NCBI RefSeq assembly: GCF_002119525.1
Contig: NZ_CP017916.1
Coordinates: 1,612,001 to 1,676,000, forward strand
Direction: 5' to 3'
Length of the DNA: 64,000 bases
Origin: Vibrio syngnathi
Lineage (GTDB): Bacteria; Pseudomonadota; Gammaproteobacteria; Enterobacterales; Vibrionaceae
Part shown: piece by piece, positions 36,839 through 45,287 of the stretch
Position numbering within the stretch: the stretch's first letter is position 1
Layout: every line of letters begins with the position of its first letter
Translations under genes and position numbers: made by a program
Notes under the pieces: generated by a model
The model's database searches: none
Told to the model about the DNA's origin: nothing
What the model saw: the letters and a program-made list of their open reading frames with translations, nothing else

Positions 36839-37737
36839 TATTCGTATCCAATATAGTCCCAGGCATCACTTAAAAATTGATGGGCGCTAGAACGTGTCCA
36901 CTGTTGCGGTCCTCTAAACAAATATTTCAACTCACTAACCTCACCCCATTCCGAACACTTGTCATCGGAACGAGTATCATTAAAAAGGTTGGCTAAAACT
37001 GCTCTAACCATAGGTTTATATTGAGTGTGTTCGAAAGCTGAATTTGGAGCATTAAACACCAAGCATTCAATCAAAAAACTAGGTGCTTCTTTAGCCGACT
37101 TAATACCATTTTTCGACATTTCATTTGATAGAGTCTTGAGGACTCTAACAACTCTTTTATATCTTCTATTCGTAACAGTATTTTTTTGAACTCCGTTGTC
37201 ATAATGTTGTTCGGGCCAATTAATAACACTAGGTGGGCTTAAATCATCAGGGATCATCTCAACCCCAGAAAGGTGACGATTAACAGCTGTATATCTACGA
37301 TGTTCAAAAAAAGCAGCAACATCAGATTCCACACGATAACTATTTTCTTTTATGTCAAAAGACTTGCTGCCTCGGGAAATTGATGTTCTGCCAAAGTGCG
37401 CGATTAAGGCTTCTTCAAGCTCATTTTTGAATGATGAATATTCATAGCTTGCAGGAACAAAGCTTTTCGCAAGTTCAACTTTCACATTATCATCGGTGTA
37501 ATTTGGAAAGTACGAATCGTAACAAACAACCCCAACATCAACATCGCTATCTTGTTTTACGTTAACCCGATTACGATATGAACCTTGAGTAAAGACCTTG
37601 ATGTTTCTATTTTTAAGTTTTTCACTAGCTTGGATAGCTTTACGAATTTGTCGTTCAGCGTTTTCCGCTCTGGTTTGCTCAGTCTGACTTGGGCCTTTTG
37701 CCCAAGTTGAGAAAACCGATTCCCAATCTCTACTCAT
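36838..37737 (-). CDS. CBASS CD-NTase (cyclic oligonucleotide synthase)
   Basis: This enzyme would make a cyclic di- or oligonucleotide on phage infection. The 299-residue protein has the nucleotidyltransferase core GSYRNRV (52-58) and QDSDVDVGVV (62-71), with catalytic Asp65 and Asp67 and a third acidic residue at Asp139 (VESDVAAFF). A helical C-terminal domain follows. I chose the ATG at 37737 because GAGG lies 11 nt upstream; the TTG at 37746 has no site. The clade (for example CdnB or CdnE) and the product cannot be settled by eye. No Cap2/Cap3 ubiquitin-like genes are present, so the system is type I. Confidence 0.87.
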   Translation of the reverse strand: MSRDWESVFSTWAKGPSQTEQTRAENAERQIRKAIQASEKLKNRNIKVFTQGSYRNRVNVKQDSDVDVGVVCYDSYFPNYTDDNVKVELAKSFVPASYEYSSFKNELEEALIAHFGRTSISRGSKSFDIKENSYRVESDVAAFFEHRRYTAVNRHLSGVEMIPDDLSPPSVINWPEQHYDNGVQKNTVTNRRYKRVVRVLKTLSNEMSKNGIKSAKEAPSFLIECLVFNAPNSAFEHTQYKPMVRAVLANLFNDTRSDDKCSEWGEVSELKYLFRGPQQWTRSSAHQFLSDAWDYIGYE

Positions 37738-37862
37738 TAATACCAAACCTCAAATGATAATTCCTAATCAATGATACATGGGCAAAATACCTTAAGTTCA
37801 ATGGGGTTATGTAAAAAGAGAGCCAATTAGAAAGTTTGTAGTTGCACTACGCAGATTTACTT

Positions 37863-37892
37863 AAAAAAAGGCTACTTCCTACGAAAGCAGCC
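37863..37892 (-). terminator. Terminator of the phage remnant operon
   Basis: On the minus strand the stem GGCTGCTT/AAGTAGCC (one wobble) is followed by seven T residues. It lies just downstream of the small basic protein and separates it from the CBASS genes. Confidence 0.8.
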
Positions 37893-37906
37893 TATTCTAG
37901 TTTCAA

Positions 37907-38029
37907 TTATCGGCGTTTCTTATAGCGTTTTCGTGTGGTGTTCGCCCGAACCACTCGCCCATTTTTGAGCGTGTAGCCCTTCTTAAGTTGGCCGTTTGGT
38001 CGGCGGCCTTTGCACTTGTGTCCTTTCAT
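37907..38029 (-). CDS. Small, very basic phage-type protein
   Basis: This is a 40-residue protein. It starts MKGHKCKGRRPNGQLKKGY and ends in TRKRYKKRR, with about 40 per cent Lys/Arg. It overlaps the end of the upstream small membrane protein by 47 nt in another frame and is followed by a strong terminator. I do not recognise a named family. Its size, charge and neighbours fit the last gene of a phage late or lysis operon (inference). It may bind nucleic acid. Confidence 0.5.
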   Translation of the reverse strand: MKGHKCKGRRPNGQLKKGYTLKNGRVVRANTTRKRYKKRR

Positions 38030-38192
38030 TCGGTATCTCCAGTTTTCGTATCCGTTGCTCTTGGTCTTGCTGCACTCGCTTTATCCAATTGATGTCTGTT
38101 TTTAAAGCCGCAATCGTGCCAAGGCTTGAGACTCCACCTGTAATAAGAGCGATGATTAACGCATCGAGATACGCCATCACTTCGTTTTCCAT
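37983..38192 (-). CDS. Small single-TM phage-type protein
   Basis: This 69-residue protein has one membrane segment (ALIIALITGGVSSLGTIAAL, about 11-30). A short coiled-coil-like charged helix (INWIKRVQQDQEQRIRKLE) and a Pro/Thr/Arg tail follow. This layout is common for accessory holin or spanin-adjacent proteins in phage lysis cassettes. It overlaps the holin-like gene by 16 nt. The specific family is not recognised. Confidence 0.55.
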   Translation of the reverse strand: MENEVMAYLDALIIALITGGVSSLGTIAALKTDINWIKRVQQDQEQRIRKLEIPNERTQVQRPPTKRPT

Positions 38193-38464
38193 CGAGAAGC
38201 GTAGTATTCAAGTAGGTATCGCACCATGGCACGCATGCCTAGCATATCGACCACAACGGCGCCAACTACAAACCAATAAGGGCTAGGGATGTTCTGCAGC
38301 GCATTGAAGCCTTGTTCGACATACGGCGCGTAATTAGGAATGAAAGACAAGATGAGCGGCACGAAGACGACTAACAAGATAAATTCATCCTTAAATCCCC
38401 TATCTCGAATGCTGATTTCATCAAGGCTGCTGGCCTGCTCTTCGCCATTTTGCAATCGACGCAC
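38177..38464 (-). CDS. Holin-like phage protein, 5' end probably lost
   Basis: From GTG at 38464 the protein has 95 residues, with a charged N-terminus (RRLQNGEEQ) and hydrophobic segments FILLVVFVPLILSFIP and WFVVGAVVVDMLGMRAMV. It resembles the 3TM holin family of phages. The same frame stays open upstream to 38566 and encodes plausible family sequence (KVEALKRKDELDNDKHHAR). There is no start codon before a TAG at 38567-38569, so the true 5' end seems to have been cut off by a deletion or rearrangement. It is the upstream end of a phage remnant beside the defence genes. Confidence 0.6.
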   Translation of the reverse strand: MRRLQNGEEQASSLDEISIRDRGFKDEFILLVVFVPLILSFIPNYAPYVEQGFNALQNIPSPYWFVVGAVVVDMLGMRAMVRYLLEYYASRWKTK

Positions 38465-38656
38465 CCTCGCATGATGCTTGTCATTGTCGAGTTCATCTTT
38501 ACGCTTTAACGCCTCAACTTTGTTTTGATTAAGCAGTTTCCCTATCCACCACCTTGTTGTGTTCGGCTAAAGGCATACTGATTGTGTAAATATAAAGCGA
38601 TACGGCTAAAATCAAATCATGTTGCTTCTGTATTGATGTTTATATCGATAATAATA

Positions 38657-39763
38657 CCAATTAAAGTAAAAATGTGATCTAATTAAGGCCGTCGAACTCT
38701 TACAGAAAATCGTCATGGATAGCCTTAATAATACTGATTTTAAAAAGCTAGCAAGCCAACAAAAAACCATTCAAATGAAGGTTCGCTTGCTAGCACTAGC
38801 CCACTTCAAAGAAGGTCACTCGCGCACTCAAATTGCCAAATACCTTAAAGTCAGTCGAACTAGTGTAAACAAATGGGTTCAAGTATTTCTTGCAGAAGGA
38901 TTGGAAGGGCTTCAAGAAAAACCTCGCACAGGCAGACCTGCATACCTCAATGCAGAACAACGAAAACAACTCAGTGCATTCATTAAGAAAGAAGCAGAGT
39001 CCCCTTCAGGCGGGCGCCTTGTCGGGAGCGATATACATGACTACATCGTGAAAAACTTTGATAAATACTACCACCCTAATTCTATCTATTATCTCCTCGA
39101 CCACATGGGCTTCTCTTGGATAACTTCTCGCTCCAAACACCCTAAACAATCACAGCAAATCCAAGACGATTTTAAAAAAATTCAAAATAGAAACGATCCT
39201 TAAGATCCCCGGCCATATCGGGCTAGAGAGTGTTGATGTCTGGTTTCAAGATGAAGCTAGGTTTGGTCAGCAGAACACAACGACACGTCTTTGGGCGACT
39301 CGTGGAACGAGGCCTCGCGTGGTAAAACAACAGCAATTTGAATACGCTTATTTGTTTGGTTCGGTATGCCCTGAAAGAGGAATTGGCGAAGCCATAGTGG
39401 TTCCTTGGGTTAACAAGGACATAATGACAAATCACTTAGAGCAGATATCTAAGGCTACAGAAAAAGGACGTCATGCTGTCGTTATAATGGATGGTGCAGG
39501 CTGGCATACCGATGATATTGCGAGAGAATTTAATAACGTCAGTACTATTAAGCTTCCTCCCTACTCGCCAGAGCTTAACCCTATAGAGCAAGTTTGGAGT
39601 TGGTTGCGACAACATTATCTAGCGAATCAAAGTTTCACGGATTATAACGACATTGTTTCCAAGGTTTGTCGCGCTTGGAATGAATTTCTTGAGTGCAAAG
39701 ATCGTGTCACAAAAATGAGCAGAAGGGATTGGATAAACCTGATCAGTTAATTTTCCGGATTGG
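38657..39763 (+). mobile_element. IS630-family insertion sequence, 1107 bp
   Basis: The element is flanked by TA on both sides (38655-38656 and 39764-39765), the usual IS630 target duplication. The ends are CCAAT at left and ATTGG at right. Inside the ends, both read TGATC at the same distance (positions 19-23), with poorer matching between. It carries one transposase split by a frameshift. Confidence 0.8.
38715..39750 (+). pseudogene. IS630-family transposase, frame-shifted at an A7 run
   Basis: The first part (38715-39203) has the helix-turn-helix and winged-helix domain: HSRTQIAKYLKVSRTSVNKW, then EKPRTGRP. At the A7 run 39174-39180 the reading frame must move by +1 to continue as FKIETILKIPGHIGLESVDVW into the DDE catalytic domain. 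That domain ends at 39750. The three catalytic residues are intact: D in VWFQDEARFG, D in VIMDGAGWHT and E in PELNPIEQVW. Either an A was gained and the gene is dead, or polymerase or ribosome slippage on the A run makes some full protein. About 345 codons in total is the normal family length. Confidence 0.8.
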
Positions 39764-39870
39764 TATAAGTTCATAAAATCAGATGGTTACACAAAACCAT
39801 TGTTAGTTTAAAAGCTCTACATTTGGTAAGGTATTCAAGGAATCAATAACTTATTATATAAAGGCTTAAT

Positions 39871-40470
39871 ATGAAAATCGGTATGGTTGCCCTATCACTA
39901 TTCACCGCTTTTGGCATGAGTTCATACGCGCTTGCTAATGAAAATGACACAGCAGCTAAAGATCTTGGTCATTTTTATGCAGGTGTTGATGTCGGATTTT
40001 ACAATGAAACCGAATTAGAATACCGCGGTAGCAAAATTGAAGATTCTTCTGATCTAGCTGACTTGAGTTATAACTTAGTTGGCGGTTATGAGTTCAATAC
40101 ACACGATGTAGTAAAGCTGGGATTAGAAGCGGAGTACCGAAAAATTGGCAAAGTTAACTTTGCTCAAATGATGGATATTGAAGGCCAAGCCTTCTTCGTG
40201 AATGTTAAACCCAAATTCATCGTTAAAGGTGACGTCTTGGATTTGTATGTCTCCCTGTTAGCAGGCGTTGGATCTATTGATACGGAAATCAAAGCCTTTG
40301 GACTCTCAGATTCTAAATCTGAGGCCGCTTACCAAATCGGTGGAGAATTTGGCGCAATAATTACCGATAACATCGACGTTCATATCGGTTACCGCTCTGC
40401 ACATATTGAAATAGAATCCATCGATGTTTCATCCAAAACAGCATACATTGGTGCAAGATACCATTTCTAA
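39871..40470 (+). CDS. Outer-membrane beta-barrel protein
   Basis: This 199-residue protein has a signal peptide (MKIGMVALSLFTAFGM to YALA). Alternating strand patterns follow (FYAGVDVGFYNETEL, YNLVGGYEF, IGYRSAHIEIES), and it ends in AYIGARYHF, with the terminal Phe needed for BAM-dependent insertion. It resembles small OmpA-like or OmpW-like barrels of eight strands. The function is unknown. It stands alone about 100 nt after the IS630 element and has its own hairpin terminator. In E. coli ompA also lies near matP, but I see no specific OmpA similarity. Confidence 0.8.
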   Translation: MKIGMVALSLFTAFGMSSYALANENDTAAKDLGHFYAGVDVGFYNETELEYRGSKIEDSSDLADLSYNLVGGYEFNTHDVVKLGLEAEYRKIGKVNFAQMMDIEGQAFFVNVKPKFIVKGDVLDLYVSLLAGVGSIDTEIKAFGLSDSKSEAAYQIGGEFGAIITDNIDVHIGYRSAHIEIESIDVSSKTAYIGARYHF

Positions 40471-40824
40471 AGTTCCTTCAATGGCTAGACCAATTTATTG
40501 CGGTCAACTAGCCTAACATTGCAAATAGTCCGATCTCTTTGAGGTCGGATTTGCCACTATTGGTTCACTTAACTTCCTTTACATTGCCTCCAAATATAGG
40601 CATATTCCTCCACCAATATAAAGTTACGTTGCAACTTATTAGAAAAACCAGCGCTACTGCAAGATAAATCACTCAAACAGGCTGCTATTTCGTGTTTAAA
40701 TTTTGATCTATCAATCAGTTATATGATTAAACTTGGTGACTAAGCAAGCAAACACTATGCATTCACGCTTACATTATGAATTATAGTGTTAACATCAGAC
40801 AATGTTGTAAACCAGGTGTTTGAT
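40471..40824. other. Intergenic region with hairpins, no gene seen
   Basis: Two hairpins follow the barrel gene. GGCTAG/CTAGCC lies around 40482-40513. GCAAAT...TCCGA/TCGG...ATTTGC lies at 40521-40554 and is the likely terminator. The rest is AT-rich with no recognisable element. Confidence 0.5.
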
Positions 40825-41427
40825 ATGTTGCCTAAACTTTATAAGTTCAGATCTCTTCACGATAGAAACATACAATCGATATCCGAGTGTTCGTTGTGGT
40901 TTGATTCCGCGAAGACCTTTAATAACCCTTTTGAATCTCATCACCTGTTCAACAAAGAACTTCAGAATGACTTCAAGGTTATGTGCTTCTCTCAATCGAA
41001 TGACCATCCCATACTTTGGTCTCAGTATGGTGATAACTTTAAAGGTATGTGTATTGAGTATGATCTTAACTGTTATCACGGTGAGGCAGATCTCAATTGC
41101 TTTGAAGTTCAGTATGCTGACAACCCAAGCATGCTTAGTACTCCTTCGCTAGTTGACTTAAAAGCATCGAGATTAGCCGCGAGCTTACTTGGAATCAAAC
41201 ATTCAAACTGGCGTTACGAAAAAGAATATCGCTGGGTACTGCCCAATGAAGAGATTATTGGCAACAAGCTGTATCTGAATAAAGAGTGTATAAGCTCTGT
41301 GATTCTCTCAGAACACGCTCCTGCCGATAGAAAACTAAAGGTACTGATGACTTGCCAACACCTCGGCATCCCCGTTAAACACGCTGTCGCTAAACAAGAT
41401 TCGTGTACATTTGGCACGTTCTGTTAA
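40825..41427 (+). CDS. DUF2971-family protein
   Basis: This 200-residue soluble protein has the DUF2971 pattern: LYKFRS near the start, LWFDSAKTFNNPFE, then VMCFSQSND with ILWSQYGDNFKGMCIEYD, and a late EKEYRWV. The biochemical role of the family is unknown. The ATG at 40825 has AGGTG 7 nt upstream and makes the protein begin at the conserved MLPKLYKF. The GTG at 40786 only adds a poor N-terminus. It is a single gene in the accessory region, with AT-rich flanks. Confidence 0.8.
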   Translation: MLPKLYKFRSLHDRNIQSISECSLWFDSAKTFNNPFESHHLFNKELQNDFKVMCFSQSNDHPILWSQYGDNFKGMCIEYDLNCYHGEADLNCFEVQYADNPSMLSTPSLVDLKASRLAASLLGIKHSNWRYEKEYRWVLPNEEIIGNKLYLNKECISSVILSEHAPADRKLKVLMTCQHLGIPVKHAVAKQDSCTFGTFC

Positions 41428-41587
41428 ATAGATATCAGTAAAATGAACGCCCTACGAGACATATTTGCTTATATAAGGTGACAGTGCAACAAACTGGCAT
41501 CTAACTCAGTTCACCGTAATTCACTCGTTTTCATTGGCATTTTAAGCAATCATATTAATACCATTTAGTTATAGTGCATTAGTTTGG

Positions 41588-41899
41588 TCAATTTGTGATA
41601 TGAAGTCGGATGTATTTCTCTGGGAAACTGTATTTGAACTGTTTCTTGGTTGGTAAGTGCTGTTTCGCCTGTCTACAAGCTTTACTATCGCCGGATGTTC
41701 TCACTCTCTTGATTTTTGTATAACCTTTGGAGTGCTTCATTTCAATCATCAGGTCACAATAACCATCGATTTCAACATTGCTCTTTTTTAGGCCTTTCAT
41801 GACCGTCGCTTTGATTTTTTTGGCTACGGGATTAACCAATGCATCGTCGGGAAATACGACTAGGGATAAAAAAAACAACAAAAGGATTAGATATCTCAT
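41588..41899 (-). CDS. Secreted protein resembling TolA C-terminal domain III
   Basis: This 103-residue protein has a signal peptide (MRYLILLLFFLSLVVFP). The mature part resembles TolA domain III: a helix (VAKKIKATVMKGL), a strand with Cys48 (GYCDLMIEM), a turn, GDSKAC with Cys75, then KQHLPT and a final helix and strand. The two cysteines sit where TolA domain III has its disulfide. The TolA membrane anchor and long helical domain II are absent, so this would be a free periplasmic domain. The function is unknown. It lies between a DUF2971 gene and DUF3634. Confidence 0.6.
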   Translation of the reverse strand: MRYLILLLFFLSLVVFPDDALVNPVAKKIKATVMKGLKKSNVEIDGYCDLMIEMKHSKGYTKIKRVRTSGDSKACRQAKQHLPTKKQFKYSFPEKYIRLHITN

Positions 41900-42003
41900 A
41901 CTGTTCTCCTTTATTGGAACTGAGAACAGTATGACGATGGTTAAGGCAAGCGAAGAACTAACTTAGTATGAAAATTGACAAGATAAGACGTAATTCTTGA
42001 CCA

Positions 42004-42312
42004 TTACGCCTTCTTTGAGCCTTTAGATTTGAAGCCGTTATGTGGGAATACATTACGAATACGTTGTTGCACGTTCTTAGGTACATCCTTTGTGAACTTG
42101 AGATTATAACCAGAGCGCTTTGCGTACACTTTTAATTCACCTTTAAAAGTGTTGTTGTGGCCAATCTCTTGAAGGTTGTGCTTAAAGCTCGGTGGAAGAT
42201 GACCTTTAACTTGTTCGATCGCCCCATCGTTAAATTTGATTTTCAATACCGGCCTATCAACCGCGACTAACCAAAAAACCAACGCTGCACCGATTAAGAT
42301 TACATACATCAT
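42004..42312 (-). CDS. DUF3634-family membrane-anchored protein
   Basis: This 102-residue protein has an N-terminal helix (MYVILIGAALVFWLVAV), then a basic domain containing FNDGAIEQVKGHLPPSFKHNL and a Lys-rich C-terminus. This is the form of DUF3634 proteins of vibrios. The function is unknown. It follows matP by 23 nt and is probably co-transcribed with it. ATG at 42312 or 42309 are equally possible. Confidence 0.75.
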   Translation of the reverse strand: MMYVILIGAALVFWLVAVDRPVLKIKFNDGAIEQVKGHLPPSFKHNLQEIGHNNTFKGELKVYAKRSGYNLKFTKDVPKNVQQRIRNVFPHNGFKSKGSKKA

Positions 42313-42335
42313 AATGTCACCACTACTGTTGATGA

Positions 42336-42791
42336 TTATTTATCGTCAGAAAGGAGCTTGCTTAAATCTTCTTTAAGATTGGTTACTGTCTTGCTGGCCT
42401 GTTCACTGCGAGATGCTTCGCTCACCAAATACTCAATAGCATCTGATAGCGTACAACCTAGCTCGTTCGCTCGCTGGGATAGCTTTTCCCATACACGATA
42501 ATCAAGGTCGATTGATTTCTTCTTGGTGTGAACTTGTTCAGCATTAAAGTGACGCTTTCGCTTAGCTCGGATCGCTTGCTTAAGCTTGTTATCGAGCTCA
42601 GGAGACATGTTGTCAGATATCCACTCAAGAACACCTGTTGGTTGGTGTTCAAGCTTCAATAAGGCTTGTACAGCAACGTCAGCTTCACTTGAATCAATAT
42701 GGCAGGTGATCGACTCGCCTTCTTTCCATTTTTTGACCAGATAGTTCCATTTCCAACCACATTCCAAGTTTTCAAGTTGCTGATATTTCAT
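42336..42791 (-). CDS. matP: Macrodomain Ter protein MatP
   Basis: This DNA-binding protein organises the Ter macrodomain by binding matS sites. The 151-residue protein has the family start KYQQLENLECGWKW, a ribbon-helix-helix-like segment KKKSIDLDYRVWEKLSQRANELG, and a C-terminal coiled coil. Its presence beside lonH and fabA repeats the E. coli order, and its closeness to dif places the window at the terminus. It diverges from lonH. Confidence 0.95.
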   Translation of the reverse strand: MKYQQLENLECGWKWNYLVKKWKEGESITCHIDSSEADVAVQALLKLEHQPTGVLEWISDNMSPELDNKLKQAIRAKRKRHFNAEQVHTKKKSIDLDYRVWEKLSQRANELGCTLSDAIEYLVSEASRSEQASKTVTNLKEDLSKLLSDDK

Positions 42792-42980
42792 GTCTAATCT
42801 CGAGAGTTAATCCTAGTGACAGCGTAACCCAAAATAGGCTATTTAACAATTGTTGTCTTGAAAGAATAGACCAAGATCATACTTATATTAGCTTAGTGAT
42901 TAGTAACTACAACATAGAGCTACAAGCGAGATCGGTTTTTCTATATACTCCCTACCTCATTATCATAATCAGAAACTTAA

Positions 42981-44633
42981 ATGACTCTAGTAGATTGGCG
43001 ACATGTTACGCCTCAGTACGACGAATATAGCGCTCAATTAGAGCAATTCCCTGACATCTCGCCTTTCCCATTTTCAGACATTCAACATAGATTCAACGAT
43101 GCGCTAACCCGCTTTGTCCGCTTGTCCAATCTTTCGCGTGTTTTACTTGTCAACGCTCCGGACAATTCGATCTATCGTCAAATGATTGTTGAATCTTTAG
43201 TAACTGCTCTAGATGATCACACGTTACCAGTAATAAAAACTGAGTCTTTAAATGCTGTCTCTCTGTTTGACCAAGTTCAATCAAAAGACGGCCAAGTCGT
43301 TGCGACAATGCCTGGCTTACTGGCTAGAGCGAACAATGGTTATCTGATTGTTTCAGCCAACTTGATTCTAGCAAACCCGGGAAGCTGGTTACTGCTTAAA
43401 TCTGCACTTCTTGGTGAGGCCGTAGAGCCCATCAGTAGCAACCCTGAACACTTAAACCAATCTCCATCTTTACCGCTTACCTACAATATTAAGTTGATTG
43501 TGGTTGGAGACCGAGCTCAACTCGGCGATCTTGATTACCTAGACAGTGATATTCAAACCGGTTTCTGCCTATTCAGTGAAATTGAACAAGACATAAAGCT
43601 AACAGAAGAGACGTTGACTCAATATCTTGGTTACCTTAAATGGCTCCAACAACGTTATGAACTGCCAAACATCACGCAACAAGCTGTGACAGGCATTCTT
43701 ACTGCTGGAGCAAGAGAAACTGAAGACCAAAGCTATATACCGTTATGCCCGATTTGGCACAATGCGTTATTGAACGAAGCTTTGATTGAAGCCGACCATG
43801 GTGAGATTGATGGTCACCATATTCAGCAAGCACAACAACACAAATACAACCGCGAATCGTACTTACCTGAACGTGCTCTTGATGATATTCGAGATGGCCA
43901 AGTTATTATCGAAACCGAGGGTGAACAAGTTGGACAAGTTAATGGTCTGACGGTTATCGATGTACCAGGACACCCTGTATCGTATGGTGAACCAGCCCGA
44001 ATTTCATGTGTTATCCACTTTGGTGATGGTGATATTGCCGACGTTGAGCGCAAAGCGGAACTCGGTGGTAACCTTCACGCCAAAGGTATGATGATCATGC
44101 AAGCGTTTGTAAGCAGCGCATTAAACCTTGAAGATCCGTTGCCCTATGCTGCTTCTGTTGTGTTTGAGCAATCATACTGCGAAGTTGACGGCGACAGTGC
44201 TTCTCTTGCTGAGCTTTGCTCTTTGGTCAGCGCTTTGTCGGAATACCCTATCAATCAACAAATAGCGGTAACTGGTGCTGTCGACCAATTCGGTCGTGTA
44301 CAAGCAGTTGGTGGGCTAAACGAGAAAATCGAAGGCTTCTATCATGTGTGTAAACACAACGGATTAACAGGCGAGCAAGGTGTGATCCTTCCAAGATCTA
44401 ACTTACGACATCTTGCTCTGAAGCCTGACCTAATTGAAAGCATCAAAAACAAAGAATTCCATATTTGGTCTGTCTCTAATGTAGATGAAGCTATTCCTCT
44501 TATTATGAACGCACCATTTAGAGACGATGAACAAGAAAGCGTTCTGAGCAAAATTGCGGAACGTATTGAAAACTTTGAAAGACATGAGCACCCTATTGGA
44601 ATTGTTGGACGCATTAAAAACTGGTTTGTCTAG
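42981..44633 (+). CDS. Lon-related ATP-independent-type protease LonH (YcbZ family)
   Basis: This 550-residue protein has a degenerate ATPase-like N-terminal region and a C-terminal Lon protease domain. The catalytic Ser is near residue 406 (DGDSASLAE) and Lys near 449 (GGLNEKIEG), giving the Ser-Lys dyad. It belongs to the YcbZ/LonH branch encoded between matP and fabA in enterobacteria and vibrios. A role in protein turnover is assumed; substrates are unknown. A start at ATG 42981 fits the family. Confidence 0.9.
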   Translation: MTLVDWRHVTPQYDEYSAQLEQFPDISPFPFSDIQHRFNDALTRFVRLSNLSRVLLVNAPDNSIYRQMIVESLVTALDDHTLPVIKTESLNAVSLFDQVQSKDGQVVATMPGLLARANNGYLIVSANLILANPGSWLLLKSALLGEAVEPISSNPEHLNQSPSLPLTYNIKLIVVGDRAQLGDLDYLDSDIQTGFCLFSEIEQDIKLTEETLTQYLGYLKWLQQRYELPNITQQAVTGILTAGARETEDQSYIPLCPIWHNALLNEALIEADHGEIDGHHIQQAQQHKYNRESYLPERALDDIRDGQVIIETEGEQVGQVNGLTVIDVPGHPVSYGEPARISCVIHFGDGDIADVERKAELGGNLHAKGMMIMQAFVSSALNLEDPLPYAASVVFEQSYCEVDGDSASLAELCSLVSALSEYPINQQIAVTGAVDQFGRVQAVGGLNEKIEGFYHVCKHNGLTGEQGVILPRSNLRHLALKPDLIESIKNKEFHIWSVSNVDEAIPLIMNAPFRDDEQESVLSKIAERIENFERHEHPIGIVGRIKNWFV

Positions 44634-44703
44634 TACTGATCGGACTTGTTTAGCGTACACCTGTTCACTAATATGCACCTATCAAAAATTGGAGTAATTG
44701 ATA

Positions 44704-45219
44704 ATGCAAAACAAACGTGATTCTTACACTCGCGAAGATCTTCTAGCATCAAGCCAAGGCGAACTATGGCCTGAAGGTCCTCAACTACCAGCACCGAACA
44801 TGTTGATGATGGATCGCATCACTAAAATGTCTGAGACTGAAGGTGATTTCGGTAAAGGTTTGATTCTTGCTGAACTGGATATTACTCCTGACCTATGGTT
44901 CTTCGACTGTCACTTCCCTGGTGACCCAGTAATGCCTGGTTGTCTAGGACTTGATGCAATGTGGCAGCTTGTTGGCTTCTACCTTGGTTGGGTTGGCGGC
45001 AAAGGTAAAGGCCGTGCTTTAGGTGTAGGCGAAGTGAAATTCACTGGTCAAATCCTACCTACAGCGAAAAAAGTGACTTACGAAATCCACATGAAGCGTG
45101 TTGTTAACCGTCGCCTAGTTATGGGCCTTGCAGATGGTCGCGTACTTGTTGATGGCAAAGAGATTTATGTTGCTAAAGATTTGAAAGTTGGCCTTTTCCA
45201 AGATACGTCAGCATTCTAA
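44704..45219 (+). CDS. fabA: 3-hydroxydecanoyl-ACP dehydratase/isomerase
   Basis: This enzyme dehydrates 3-hydroxydecanoyl-ACP and isomerises the trans-2 product to cis-3, starting unsaturated fatty acid synthesis. The 171-residue protein has catalytic His70 and Asp84, at the same numbers as the E. coli enzyme, within [11 protein letters not shown] and LGLDAMW. GGAG lies upstream of the ATG at 44704; the in-frame TTG at 44698 is rejected. It is followed by a strong terminator. Confidence 0.97.
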   Translation: MQNKRDSYTREDLLASSQGELWPEGPQLPAPNMLMMDRITKMSETEGDFGKGLILAELDITPDLWFFDCHFPGDPVMPGCLGLDAMWQLVGFYLGWVGGKGKGRALGVGEVKFTGQILPTAKKVTYEIHMKRVVNRRLVMGLADGRVLVDGKEIYVAKDLKVGLFQDTSAF

Positions 45220-45255
45220 TCCAACTGTTTAATTAGAATAACGTAGTTAGATTTT

Positions 45256-45287
45256 AATAAAGCAGCCAATGGCTGCTTTATTTTTAC
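45256..45287 (+). terminator. Terminator of fabA
   Basis: There is a perfect 12-bp stem AATAAAGCAGCC/GGCTGCTTTATT with loop AAT, then a T run, 37 nt after the fabA stop. Confidence 0.9.

Noticed and set aside
38026..38232. 68-residue minus-strand frame starting MPWCDTYLNT
   Set aside because: It overlaps the small TM protein and holin-like gene in another frame, has no membrane segment or ribosome site, and reads like a shadow frame.
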